From Amyloporia xantha (Eukaryota > Basidiomycota > Agaricomycetes > Polyporales > Adustoporiaceae): 64,000 bases of DNA. The notes under the pieces are model-generated. The model was given only the letters and a program-made list of their open reading frames with translations, had not been told where the DNA came from and did no database searches. How positions within the stretch are numbered: position 1 is the first letter of the stretch; each line of letters starts with the position of its first letter. Position numbers and translations under genes: made by a program. Below are positions 10,743 through 22,250 of the stretch, one piece after another. The DNA lies in assembly GCA_036971615.1 (NCBI GenBank), contig JAYKKR010000057.1, positions 1-64,000 of the forward strand, read 5' to 3'.

Positions 10743-12069
10743 TGCATGAACGAGGCTAGACAGGTATTTTCACCAACCGTAGCATGCTTGAGCGCGGACT
10801 GAATCTCTGGAATGTCCCTTCTGGGACGCCATCCCTCTGCGAAAAGCGTCTTCCTGTGCGCACGTCGTAGGTGAATAGATTCAAGATCTCATAGAGAAGC
10901 TTCTCCTTCCGTACGACACCTACCCAGCTCGCTATACTCTCATCCATTTCGAGCAGCTCCGCTCGGCGATGAGCACCGGTACTGTAAGGGGCCATCTGTG
11001 AATGCTTCAAGCGTGCGGCAACTTTACGCATCGATTCGGCCCGCTTATCAATGTTCGCGTCGATCGAATATAGAGTGGCGCCCACGGATTCGGCGACCTT
11101 GCGATAGCCAGCAGCGTATCACCATGTGCGAAGATGATGAATACAATCTTGCGCGTCCCTTCTCCGGTGGCAGGGTTGACGAACGGCTCCACGATGTCGG
11201 TGTGGTTCTTATGGAGACTACCGCGAAAGGTTCACCATAGAAGTCGCTCAAACATAGGCAGGCGTGCGCGATCTATGGTGCCAGCCACAAATCTAGATTT
11301 AAGGTCAACAACATGAGACCGCTGATTTGAAGGAGGGACGAACTCGAGGTCATACTGAGTTCCACTTACATATTGAGCTTCCCGGTCACCATGCTGCAGT
11401 AATGGAGCAGAAATGTCATCCATGGAATTCCTGACTTCAGGCTGATAACCCATAGCATGCGAAAGATATTGATGCTTTGTAAATGATGATGCCTGCGCCT
11501 GAGACTCGACCAAGGACGCACCCTCTCAAAAATATCGCTGTCTCTCGTAGCACATGACAAGCCTCTCCGAGCTCCTTGGTACGTTCGCACAGAAATTGAT
11601 GACTTTCGTGCACCTGTATCACTCTGGTCTCATACTCCTTAAGCTTGAGGTCCAGTTCGTCCATAGTTTGCGCAGCACAGTAAGAAGAGGCGCGGAATCG
11701 TACAGATGCCTAACAGGGATCTTGTCTTTTTCCTTCTCGATTTCGGTAGTGAACAATCTCACTCGGCGAGCCATCTCTTCGACGTGGCGAATCCGACCGA
11801 CGAAAGAACGTTGGAAGGGATTGACATCGGGGCTCAACTGTAAAAAACGCTCGCTTAAATATGTTCACGGATCGGGTAGGGAAACATGCGTCTTTGAACT
11901 GAACATTATCGGGTTCTCCTAGCTCTGCCACGGTATCACGGGATACTTCAGTTGGTATGAGAAACTGCACCAAACTCATGTGCTCTGAGCCTGCAGATAC
12001 ATTCAGCACGCAGCTTAGATAAACATGATGAGTTTACTGACGAAACGCAGATGGATAGTCGTCCGCCAT
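10743..12069 (-). pseudogene. VPH1: V-ATPase subunit a, 5'-complete truncated pseudogene
   Basis: The minus strand reads as the cytosolic N-terminal half of subunit a of the vacuolar proton pump. From ATG at 12069: MADDYPSAF, an intron, then MSLVQFLIPTEVSRDTVAEL, an intron at 11889-11838 with a GC..AG form, then VNPFQRSFVGRIRHVEEMAR, IEKEKDKIPV, a long coiled coil (about 11664-11500), [59 protein letters not shown] and, in a shifted frame, RPRRDIPEIQSALKHAT. Several frameshifts break it. Reading stops at about 10743; the C-terminal membrane half, which carries the essential arginine, is absent. The eIF2B relic starts about 115 bases further on, same strand. Kept introns exclude a retrocopy. 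Confidence 0.85.
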
Positions 12070-14400
12070 CCTGCCACGACAAGACGTACTGGACGATTAG
12101 AGGGCTGACAATGACCTCAATGACGAGAACTGAGCGCGCCGACCGCTCCTGATCAGGCTGCGTGCGGCCTACTGTTTGTGCCCTGCAAGCGAGGCTGAAT
12201 CTGATGATAAAGTGCTGTTACTATGAGTGTATCTAGGATCGAATGTTAATGGACTGTTCAATTACGTGCGTTCAACAGACTGAACCCGATCTCACACGAA
12301 GCTTGCGGACGGACCTTTAGTGATTCTATCCCATTTGACCGATACAAGACACGTGTACCAATTCCGTGTATTTGATCAAACCGAAGACATAGCACCGTCT
12401 GTTAGAGTTAATGTGAGATCTTACTCCCGTGCTTGCATCTCAAAATACACCACATGTTTGATCCATTCTGGCGCTTCGACCCTATCACGTGCTTTCCATC
12501 TGGCAAAGTTCGATCGAGCATAAACTTTGAGAAATCAAATAACCGACCTGGCTTCAGACTCGCTGTCCTCGCTGTCTCGATATTTTCCTTGCTCTCGCCC
12601 TAATCTTGCATCAGCGTCTCTACTCTGATTATGCTGAATAACGCTCACTCATCCTGCTTTCCGCATTTTCGATAAGCGGCAGTCTCGTTGGGTCGTCGTA
12701 CTTGTTCTATTCTTACCTATGCCTGTACTGGTTGATCATCACGGAATCCCCTTCAATCCCCTGCGAATAGTATGCAGCACCATACTTTGATTATCTGACC
12801 TCAAATGTTCAAACAGTGAAGCTACGTTTCTCAAAACATTTCCGGGGAGGTCAGCATCTTTCCCCGTCGAATCCGAATCCGACCCCGAACCCGAACATCA
12901 AGCTGCGCTCCGAGAGAAGACTGGTCTGTCAGCATGGAAGGGTTTAATAATATTGAATACACATAATTCTTTGCGATGCCTGCGCATGCGATCGGAAAGT
13001 CCTTCGGGAGGTGAGCTTCGTTCTTACTTTAATCATTTGACCCGACGCAACGATTATATTCTGATTGCACCGACAAGACAGTTGTTCTGCTCGTAAAGTT
13101 ACAAGTTGCACCATTAAACAGACGGCATACAATATATTCTTGTTGATCGAACACGCGAATCGTCTACGATCGAATGAATTCCATCTTGATTCGAATATTC
13201 GATCAAACATTCTTCGAGCTTCTTGTCCCGACGATGAATTTGACGCTTGGTCTTCAGGAGCATCTGAGCAAAACACTATCGCTCGCATCGTTCTAAATTC
13301 GAAGTCAAATGATTTTCCTATTACTTTGACTACTTTCGATCTCATAGTTGATTATTTGACATGAGACATTCGATGCAGATCGTTTTCCACGTTCTTATCG
13401 CGTTGGCCCTTTCAGATGATTGAAAGGGATTACTGAAATTCCTCCATTCTCTTTTTAATAGGACAGATCAATCCACCCCCATGCTCAAGTTCGTTGACAA
13501 ATACCCTTAGTGACCTAAAATGAGCCTGCGAACGCGCTTCTCGACATGCTCGAGGAGATGTTCGTGAGCAGGTCCCATATTTCAGACATGATCGACGATA
13601 TCAAGCTTGTTCATCATTCTGAGTTGTGAGATGCCTCCGCGACCCTCGTTGTCGTCTCAATATCTTATATGTTGATACATAACTCGCCAGGCCCGGCCCG
13701 AGAGCCGCCATGTCAGCGAACATCCTCATTGAATCAAGCTGATGTGAGTGAGTTGCGAAGGATCTACAGGTTCGTCCCGCCTGCTAACGTCATGCTATGC
13801 ATATACTCGTATCACAGCTTGACTCGTCTCTTGACATTGATTGGCTCTCAGCTCCATTACGAGTGGTCATTATGCGTGCGCAATATTCTGAGCGGATGAT
13901 GCTTGGTACCTCCTCTTTACCGATGGAAAGAATACCGCTTACTCCCTCACAACTCCATAGCCGTCAACTGCGAGGTCTACTATCGGGCAGCTTTCCTTTC
14001 GAATGCTGCTGAGCTGGCGTAAATGTAGTTTTGGGACTCGATAAGCCTTTTGATCATTGTTTTTCAATTGTGTTCCTTGTTCGCGTGAACAAGCTGATTG
14101 AAAGCCGAATCATGGCTTCGCTGGTGACTTATGTGTTCTCATCGACCACGAAGTGGGCAGTACGTCCATAGCAGTCTATTGCAAGGCTGCAGTCGTCACT
14201 AAGTACAGTTGATCCAGTTTGTAGAAAAGTAGCATATCCTTCCGATGCATTTGCGGACGTACGTAGTCATGTCATGCGTTGCCTTCACAGTGCGCTTGTG
14301 GCGAGTTCGACACGGATTTAGCTCAATTACTCACCTTCTCTGCCCTAGGTCCATCCTCCGTGATCTCTCGAATATTGTCCCATCTCAGCTCAATATTTAG
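12070..14400. other. AT-leaning stretch without supported gene
   Basis: Base composition becomes richer in A and T, with many ATTCGA/TCGAAT-like words around 13150-13300. Frames of 133 residues (minus, 12944-13345) and 99 residues (plus, 13065-13364) overlap each other and neither is convincing. The look is that of an old transposon or intergenic relic, but I found no long terminal repeat pair, reverse transcriptase or transposase motif. Confidence 0.4.
12868..12898. repeat. short CCGAA-type tandem repeat
   Basis: A run built from the words CCGAATCCGAATCCGACC and CCGAACCCGAAC. It resembles, in opposite orientation, the GGTCGGCTTCGGG array at 37625-37672. Such arrays can mark ends or untranslated parts of repeated elements in fungi; here the origin is unknown. 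Confidence 0.6.
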
Positions 14401-16269
14401 AGTGTGCAAGAAATAGTCCTGGGTCTAGAAGTCGGTGGCAGGGTAACACTGCATGAATACTGAAGCGGACAAAGCTGAGAATGGGCAACGTACGGTATGT
14501 AGGAATAAACTGAGTGTGATATCGTGCCGGTGTGCTCCGTCTGATATGCTAGTACCTGTACCTGTACCAGAGCGGGACAGATGGAGTTCATGCGAATCTA
14601 ACAGCGTGCGCCACAACTAACCTCCACGCCTGACTTCCGGCCGGCCAGTCTTCACAGGAACAATTGCACATAAGGCCGAGACAAACGCGCCTGCAGGAGT
14701 ATAGAGGATGAATCAGCATACATAGAAGCAGAATGGCGACCAGAACCCTTGTCGCGCATACCATAAATATCCACATCCGCCACATCCAAAGAGCGAGGGC
14801 ACATGCGCCAGGGTTCACCTGAGGAGCGCTGAGTGTTTATCACGAAGCTGAGTGTAGCATCAGATTGCGGCGTATGAATAGACTTGAAGACACAGAGTTC
14901 GCGCGCAAACCCATTCGGGGTTCGGCAGAAATGGGTAATGTGCGTGGTGGGTTCAGCGACGAGGTGCGGAATGAACTGTGTCCTGTAATCCCAATTCAAA
15001 TAATGATTTGTTAGTGGTGATAACATTGTCATGATTCATTCAATAGCGTGACCCACGCAGATGCTCCATTCCCAACCACTGCCACTCGCTTACCGCGAAA
15101 ATCCACCAAATGACACCATCAGGCCGAACGAAATAAGCTTTCCTTGAATATGCCCATTCCCTTGATGACCGAAACAAACCCGTCGGTCAGAATACAAACA
15201 GCGGAGACAACCGCCCGCGCAGACGTCGGTGACTGCCTACCCATGTGAACAGGATGTCGTATTGCTGTCGCAGTGGATTCCACTCAGCCGACACAATCTG
15301 CGTATCAGACGGTGGGTGTGTGCAGAACATACTTTGTAGCGAGTCCCTGCCAGAAAGCGAGTAGTTCAGGTTGCGGAGCCATCACAGCCCTCCAGTTGGG
15401 GTTCGATTCGGTCAAGAGGCTGTACCAGTGTCACATGCAGAGCCCTTTATGCACAGCAAACATCAGCGGCGAGCTTCTGAGCTACCAGAGACATTGATAC
15501 CTGCCGGGTACGTATTACACTACATCGCGGCGATGGAAGATGGTCATCGGACTCAGAGTTTAATAGTGAGGCACTGAATGCACATGCCATGTTCCTCCGA
15601 AATCTAATGCTTTCTCGTGAGTCTTGAGAATGCATGAGTTGCTAGTATGCTAGCACAAAGCGTCTACGGGATGGACTGTTTGCCGTGCAATTGTGAAAGT
15701 CGAGCTGAGTCTTCAATGCGAGCGCAGCAGATCCCTCTGAGCCTGATATCATGATTACAATCTGGAGGTCGTGAAACGAGTGGACGTAAGGTTTAGTTAT
15801 GCTTACCTCCCGCAGACTATGATTACATGAGGCATGCAGAATTTCACTTGCGGTGCCATGACGAGATTTTACTGACAGGTGCACAAGATGGACGTGGACG
15901 GTGCGAGGGGCTTCCGCGGGTGGGCGAACTCGGAGAGACGTAGATAGTCTGAGAATATACCCACGGGATCCTTGCAGGTCCGCTCCGATGTATTGTAAAG
16001 CATTGGCTGGATTTATGGTAGTGGGAACGTGGACAGTGATAGCACTTAAACGCCCCCGACGCGTCTTCGCGATTGAAATGTGACATACACGATCAGTCAC
16101 GCTGAACGGTCACGGTGCAGCGCCGAGGTCGAGGTCGACGTCCGACCTTTAGCCAACGTCCTGCGTCCTGTCAGTGCGCAGTCCAGTCCTCGTAGCTTGA
16201 AGTTTGTTTGGCAAATTGACCAGGTTTCTTTCGCTGCGAGACTCTTCTGATATACGGTGAGTGGCTTGT
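14401..16269. other. no supported gene
   Basis: Minus-strand frames of 126 (14652-15032) and 152 residues (15642-16100) are the longest. They have mixed composition, no hydrophobic or catalytic pattern I can name, and no matching splice chain. They could be fragments of one old gene reading right to left, but I cannot support it. Confidence 0.4.
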
Positions 16270-16283
16270 GGTACCGCGGTACC
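16270..16283. repeat. perfect 14-base palindrome
   Basis: GGTACCGCGGTACC equals its own reverse complement. It lies 73 bases upstream of the proposed start codon of the JmjC gene, near the left edge of the AT-rich island. It could be a binding site for a dimeric protein, part of an element end, or chance. Confidence 0.7.
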
Positions 16284-16355
16284 GCGTACGTCTGTGCTGA
16301 TACATGCTGTCGCTGGCTTCACATAGTACCCGGACATCCTGACGAGACTTGCAAT

Positions 16356-19031
16356 ATGTCAGATGATACATATGTACAATTGCATAGATGCAAAGGACGT
16401 GGCACGGGAGCTGAACGCTTTCGTGGTTTGTCTAAATGTGCATATTGCACAGACGGGGAAAGGATAAAATGCGGCTTCATAGGTACTGTTCCTGTTGGTT
16501 TTCTATCTATCAATAGCTGAACCTCAGTAATTAGGCCGACGGGTGATCACATATTTAGATGGAGAACAGAAAGTTACGTTCATGTCGGCAGAGGAGACTC
16601 AGCCGGTTTATCGTCAAGTGTATAATCGGCCAATGGACATCATCACTTGGCAGTCACAGATGGTAACTGTCTACATCATAAGAAGAAAATCACACACTGA
16701 TAGTACAGCAACATCTAGAAATGCTGTGCAAGAGTCCTGCTGCCCAAGTTTGAGATTGAACAAAGCAGGCTCAATGAGCTCCATGTCCTCAATTTCAAAC
16801 GGGAAATAAAGATACGATCCAAGTGTGGTATAATCCTTTATGTTTTCTTGTTTCATCAGCAATCTCACTGATATGTTGCAGATTGCTGCTCTGCCGAGTT
16901 GATCTGGCAGAGCTGGCTATGTTGTGAATGTGGCCAAGAAATATGTGACCAGTGTGCACACCAACTGGACACTGTGAGTCATTCTTATTTTCAATTCTTG
17001 AGTGGATTTATCACCAATGTGGAATTTCAGTTGATTGTAAACAGGGCACTCCGAGGTGCCCGCTGTCGATTAGAGTCAACAAGTCCACACCTGCACAATA
17101 ATCTTCTCCCTGTTTCTCGTTTCACACGTGAAGAAGTTGATGATACTGTTCAGGCCATGAGGCATATCTTGGAAGATCCTGTGCCTATGCCAGTCATATC
17201 CACTTCTCAGGCTACCATGGCCAGTACCCCATCTCATGATTTCTTGGCACAAAAGGCTCCTTCTTACTCTATTCGGAATGACCCATACAAAGCCTTCCAA
17301 AAAGACTGGTCAGAGGGACGACCTGTTGTGATCACGGATGTTCAAAGTCAATTCCAGGGTAGCTATGGACCCTCATATTTTGTGCAGAAATATGGGACAA
17401 TCAAAGTGGAGCTCCAAGACTGTGTCACCGACAATATTGGTACAAAGAAAATCACAGTCTCTGAATTTTTCTCTGTCTTTGGAAAAAAGCGCAATGGAAA
17501 GGAAATCCTTAAACTGAAGGCAAATTTTATTATAACACTACATGCTAATATTAAAGCTCATGTTTGCTTGTATAGGACTGGCCACCACAACAGCACTTCA
17601 GTGACATGTTTCAGGAATTGTTCAGTGCCTTCACACTGGGTGTACCATTTGGAGATCTCACAAGACTGGATGGGGTTTTAAATCTGGCAGCTTATTGGCC
17701 AGAAGGCAGCATTGCACCTGATCTAGGTGAGTATTTCTTGATTTGCAGTTTGCTTCTGCTTGGACTTTGGACTAGCAACTAAATTAAGCAAAAAGGTCCT
17801 AAAATGTACAACGCTTATGCATCAATGCAAGGGCAACATCATCAAGGTTCTACAAAACTTCATCTTGATGTCACGGATGCTGTCAACATCCTGCTCTGGT
17901 CTGCGGCTCATGATGATGATCAACCAGGTCTAGCACTCTGGCATATCTTTGATGCTAAAGATGTTCAACCCCTTCGAGAGTATCTTATCACCAAACTTAA
18001 CTTCAAAGGCCCAGGAGATCCCATTCAGGGTCACAACATTTACTTGACAGATGAGATGCTTGTTGATCTAGCCAAGACTTGTGGCATTCGCCCTTATGAA
18101 ATACAGCAATATCCAGGTCATGCTGTTTTTATTCCTGCTGGCTTTCCTCATCAGGTATGTGATTATAATGCACTTATGTGCCTATGGATCTCATATGTAA
18201 TATGTGAGTCTACAGGTCAGCAATCAAGTTGATGCAATAAAAATTGCATGTGACTTTCTGTCATCAGAAAATCTCACCAGAACAGAAGCACTAATCCCTA
18301 TCTTTCGTGAAAATCGACTTGCAACTAACTGGGGAGAAGATGTTCTCCAGTTGTATACAACTTTGTGGCATGCATGGTGTTCACTCTCAAGTCTCAAAGC
18401 TCATGTTAAAGAGCAACATGAAATTGGTGGCCAGGATCAAAGAGGTGATGAAGACTTTGTCATGTTGGACCATGTGAATAGCAAAGGCTCAGATATAATG
18501 GTTGGGGCAATTGATGGTATTGTTCCATTATTCATACCTTTTCTTTAAGATCTAATGGCTTGATGGTGTGTTGACTTTATAGCCCTGCTGCCTTCTGTAG
18601 ATCCAGGTGACATCCCTTTGGCCAATGAGATGCCAGCACCTCCAAAGAAACACCGAAGGATAAAGAATCGAGCATTGCAGCGGGGTCTTGTTGAACGGAG
18701 TCCTGAAAAAGGCTTCAAGTGGAGGTGTCATATTAATCATTGTCGCGTGGTTACAATATTCAAAAGAGATGGGCTCATAGAACATCTGTAAGACTCACTA
18801 GACTGTTTACTGGGAGACTATGCTAACTTATATATATTTATTAGGAGAATGTCACATAACGCTGACATTGACAAGAAGAAAAAGCGTGCAGCTTGTAATG
18901 AAGCCAAAATATCTGATGCTGAATTTAGTGCCACTATGTCTAAGATTGCTTGTGCCTGTAGTGCCTGTTCCCAAAGCAATCCTTCCAGTAGTCATGAAAT
19001 TCCAATGGTAGAATCTGTAGAATCACAGTAG
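16356..19031 (+). CDS. KDM3/JMJD1-like JmjC-domain protein
   Basis: Ten exons (16356-16482, 16535-16662, 16719-16827, 16882-16973, 17031-17519, 17576-17726, 17796-18154, 18216-18516, 18583-18787, 18845-19031) give an unbroken 715-residue frame. JmjC enzymes of this class remove methyl groups from histone H3 Lys9 using Fe(II), 2-oxoglutarate and oxygen in the nucleus. Visible: Cys clusters at residues 12-39 and 121-146 (CCECGQEICDQCAH), then the JmjC region with YGPSYFVQKYG, KLHLDVTDAVNILLW (metal ligands His388 and Asp390) and HAVFIPAGFPHQ (His484). This last motif is typical of the KDM3 group. A possible C2H2 finger (C-x4-C-x13-H-x4-H) spans the last splice junction. The ATG at 16356 is chosen because the frame opens just before the first Cys; an upstream exon is possible. 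The gene is clearly AT-richer than its flanks and stands alone among relics, hinting at transfer or a mobile origin. Substrate is inferred from family only. Confidence 0.85.
17520..17575 (+). other. GC..AG intron in JmjC gene
   Basis: Fifty-six bases beginning GCAAAT and ending TTGTATAG, with a branch-like TGCTAAT. It sits between an exon ending in codons for LKLK and one starting DWPP, so removing it restores the usual JmjC order LKLKDWP. A GT donor at this place does not exist, so the non-canonical donor is needed for the frame. Confidence 0.75.
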
Positions 19032-19643
19032 AATACACAGCCATGTATTTTGAACAAGTGGAGTTCAAATCATTTTGATATTTCAAAAGTTTCAAATGTT
19101 CAAACACTCCTCTAAATTTAATTTTAGTGCTGATCACTACTTCTACAAATACTTCCTGATCAGGATTGTTCAGAAAGTCAGAAACATCAGGAGAAAAGTC
19201 ATCAGATTCACTAGTACTCTATCTCAAGCTGACAATGAATGTTGGATGGTCAGATGCACCAGTAATTGCAAGTGTCATTTGACACTGCTTCAATGAAAAT
19301 ATGAAGCATTGATTGCAAAATTTGAATGGTAACAGTGGGCTACTTGAACCCTCCACCTGACAGTCTCAGCAAGTATCAGAGGTACTTGCTTTCACATCAG
19401 AATTGCTTAACATATCGAGGAGCTCCAATGCCTTCTTAATAAGGATTTGAAAGAGATGAATAAAATCTACTAAATTTACTACAAAATCTTAGTGGTGTCA
19501 TCAGTAAATGCTGTGACATTTACTTTAACTTGTTGAAAATGGAGGACAGCTGTCATGTAGGTGATATGATCCCAGTATACTTTGCATGTGTCACAAATGT
19601 CCACTAGACATGCGGCTTTGTGAGGGCGACTGACAATGACTCG
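19032..19643. other. AT-rich 3' flank of JmjC gene
   Basis: No protein-like frame. The sequence stays AT-rich up to about 19600 and then changes to the composition of the surrounding DNA. The first part is probably the 3' untranslated region. The sharp composition edge suggests the gene and about 600 bases downstream were inserted or inherited as one block. Confidence 0.5.
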
Positions 19644-20222
19644 TCAAGAAGCAAATATAACGGAGTTCATTGTGCACCTTAGTATGAGAAAGGCATCAAA
19701 ACGCTGCGCCACCTTGGGCGACGACCTCAAGCACAGACCTTTTGAGCATCGCACACTCAGCATTTGTGCTGAATGTTGTTTAAATTTTGTGGTGATTGTA
19801 TCATGACTCTGTTTGGCGAATTTGCGACGCCCGTCATAAACGGCCTGGCGAGCCTGATGTATAGGTCCGTGAACATCGGTATTATATTCGCAATGGACAT
19901 GGCGACTACTTACTATGCCATATCTACGATCCAATTTGCCCATGGTATAGTAGCGTCGACGGCATGCAAGGTCCACGGTCTCTTGCACAACATCAACAAA
20001 GAGCTTGGTCCCACCCTCGTTGTCATGATCGGAGTCCCAGGGATCGTTTTGCGTGCCATATCTGGCAAGGACTGTGGGGACGACCTGCCCGTCCCAGTGC
20101 GGCTTCATCCAGTCAGGAAGAACACTGAATGACGGGGACTTTGCAGGGACAACTGATCTCCGTTGCGCAAGCGATGTCCGTGCACGAAGAGTCCGCTCTT
20201 GCTCAATGTCGCTATCGCTCAC
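19644..20222 (-). pseudogene. lineage-specific nuclear-type protein relic
   Basis: One 192-residue minus-strand frame, open to the stop at 19644. It has an Arg/Ser-rich start, then VVPTVLARYGTQNDPWD, VVQETVDLACRRRY and, after about 35 residues that look like a read-through intron, ARQAVYDGRRKFAKQSHD. Patterns of the form QETVD..Y..I...ARQ.VYDWRR occur in a large uncharacterised protein group expanded in basidiomycetes (the one named DUF6532, from memory). The tail after about residue 155 loses the pattern. I take it as a truncated relic; a short live gene with an intron at about 19950-19860 is the alternative. Confidence 0.4.
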
Positions 20223-20439
20223 ATCCTCGAAGAGCTGTGGTAGATCAAGCGAAAGAAGCTATTCATGCAGATGACTCTCACAGAGGCACGCCGCGAGGAC
20301 ATGTTCACAGTCACTCTATCGACTACGACATCGTCGTCGTGTTTGGGCTCTAGAACAAGAGATAAGTTGCAAACACGAGTTTGCTTCCATATCACAGAAG
20401 TGTACCCACGCTCACTTAGATGACTGCGCTGGTCGGACA

Positions 20440-21070
20440 TTCGTGCTGAGATCTTATCGAAAACTGGGATTTATGAGGATGCTCAACTTACGTATCGATC
20501 AGAGCCTGAGATGAGCCTTCCTGTTAATCAAAGCTTCGCCTTAAGCTATAGATCGAGGCCCGTATCCTTTCAGTGCGGCTTGGGGTCAGAACGGATGCGA
20601 GCCTCTGTTTTATATCCATTACAGAGCATACTGGAAGCCAGAAAAAAGGATCGAGCGTTATTCTGGGGATTCTATCGAAGGGGCACCTTTGTAAGTGTTT
20701 CAATGCGCAACATGTGTTCGGATCAAAGACATGCCTCCGCGTTTCATCGAATCTTTCCCTTCGGTTGTGAACGAGTGCCCGTTTTTTATTTCTTTGGACA
20801 CAAATCTTCGTCTTGGATCAAATGCAAGGTTTGGGATCGTTTTGAAGACTCACTCGGGCTTTCGATCTGGATCGAATATCTATTAACGCATCATATCGAA
20901 GAGGTAGTGAATACGAGCCTTGGGTTAGGTTGAACGCCGGGATTGGCATCCTATCGAAGGTACACTTCCCTGCATGGTCGAACATTGATCGTGGGATCCT
21001 ATCGAAGCTGGATAGTACGCTCCGAGTCGAATGCTAATCCTAGTATACGCTTTTGACTACTGGAATACTT
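20440..21070. repeat. loose array of TATCGAAG words
   Basis: The words ATTCTATCGAAGGGGCAC (near 20669), CATATCGAAGAGG (20892), ATCCTATCGAAGGTACAC (20948) and ATCCTATCGAAGCTGG (20997) recur with related GATCGAAT/GGATCAAAT words between them. Spacing is irregular, so this is a decayed repeat or part of an old element. No supported gene lies here. Confidence 0.4.
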
Positions 21071-21867
21071 CTGTCAAAACGCATGAGTCAGCTGCATAGG
21101 GTCTGAAGCTCGCTCGACACGGAGTTTTTATGAGTATATATTCAAGATAGAGTGCGATAGGTGGAAATATACGAGTGCTGACTTAGAGGAAAGACCAACG
21201 CGACTGAGTCACGTGATCACGTGTCTGTTGAATCCATCCGCGCTCCGGCTCCTTTGCCCGCTAAGCTCGCCTTCGTATCCTGTCTGCCTGATAGAATCGT
21301 CGAATGACCGTTTTCTACCAATTCTCCGGTGCGTGCTTCACGTAAGTGATAAAAATCGAATTGCTGACCAACTGGAAAGCAGTGGACACCTGGAATACAA
21401 TGTGCTGCTCCGCTTACATATCACACTCAAGAATTACACGTTATATCCATCCGGGTCAATCTCCTACGGGCTAGGCTTTCTACCTGAAGTTGAATTTGCT
21501 TCAGTGAGTTGTCACGAATAACTGCCGCTCTGTCGGCTGATTATATATTCATCGTTGGTTTGCGACTGATAGAAATCACTTCCTTTGGATGCAAGTCCAA
21601 CCTGGATACGCACGCTGGACCATCTACTTGCGCTGTCTCACCCTCACACAGTTTTCAGACGCTTTGCAGGAGTGCTGTTTGCCTCGGTCGAATTTTGAAT
21701 GTTCTGCCGCCGCTATTCTTCCATGGATTAGGTTATGCGGGCACGGGAGGGGTGCACAAGTAAGGTAAGCATAACAGTACCCAATTCGGGCTTGCTGGCA
21801 TTCTATGTTGCAAGGAGCAGCTACAAAGTACTACCTAGTCTGCTTTCTTCGCTGCTTGTCACCCGGG

Positions 21868-22250
21868 TGTTAACCTGGGATTCAACCGGACGGCAGGGCG
21901 CACCCTCGAAACAACTGCGCTCCTGAAGAGCGCTGTCCGTTATTCCCGTATAGTGTCCGAGGATGCATCCAGCTTTTCTTGCACAGTACTCAGTGTGTCC
22001 GTCATGCTTACGCATCCCTTCACAGCGAAGTAGATATCTCGAGCTCTGGCACAGTGGCAGTTCTACGGCGTTTGGCCTCGCCGACGCTAGGTGCATGATG
22101 GGGCGCTGATGATTCGTTGCTTGTCATATGGTTGGTAACCTGTGGTCCAATCGGACGGCAGGGCGCACCCTCAAAACAGCACGATGAAGCACTTTCTGAC
22201 TGCGCCGAGTGTTTCGCCGACGCTAGGCGCATGATGGGGCGCCGATGAAT
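21868..22250. repeat. two copies of a diverged direct repeat
   Basis: Copy 1 starts near 21871 with a block containing CCGGACGGCAGGGCGCACCC and ends near 22111 with GCCGACGCTAGGTGCATGAT and GGGGCGCTGATGA. Copy 2 starts near 22137 with CGGACGGCAGGGCGCACCC and ends near 22247 with GCCGACGCTAGGCGCATGAT and GGGGCGCCGATGA. The blocks match at about nine bases in ten, but the space between them is about 160 bases in copy 1 and about 35 in copy 2, so copy 2 has lost about 130 bases. On the minus strand both encode a FEGAPCRP motif. The minus-strand frames are short and may be chance. Confidence 0.7.

Noticed and set aside
9265..12069. processed (retro-) pseudogenes
   Set aside because: The V-ATPase copy keeps at least two introns and the neighbours BTB and RhoGAP keep theirs, so a DNA-level copy is more likely for the block.
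13000..14100. LTR retrotransposon
   Set aside because: AT-rich look and short arrays suggested it, but no terminal repeat pair, primer site, protease, reverse transcriptase or integrase text was found.
15360..15440. tRNA gene suggested by GGGGTTCGATTCGG
   Set aside because: No matching acceptor or anticodon stems can be formed around it.
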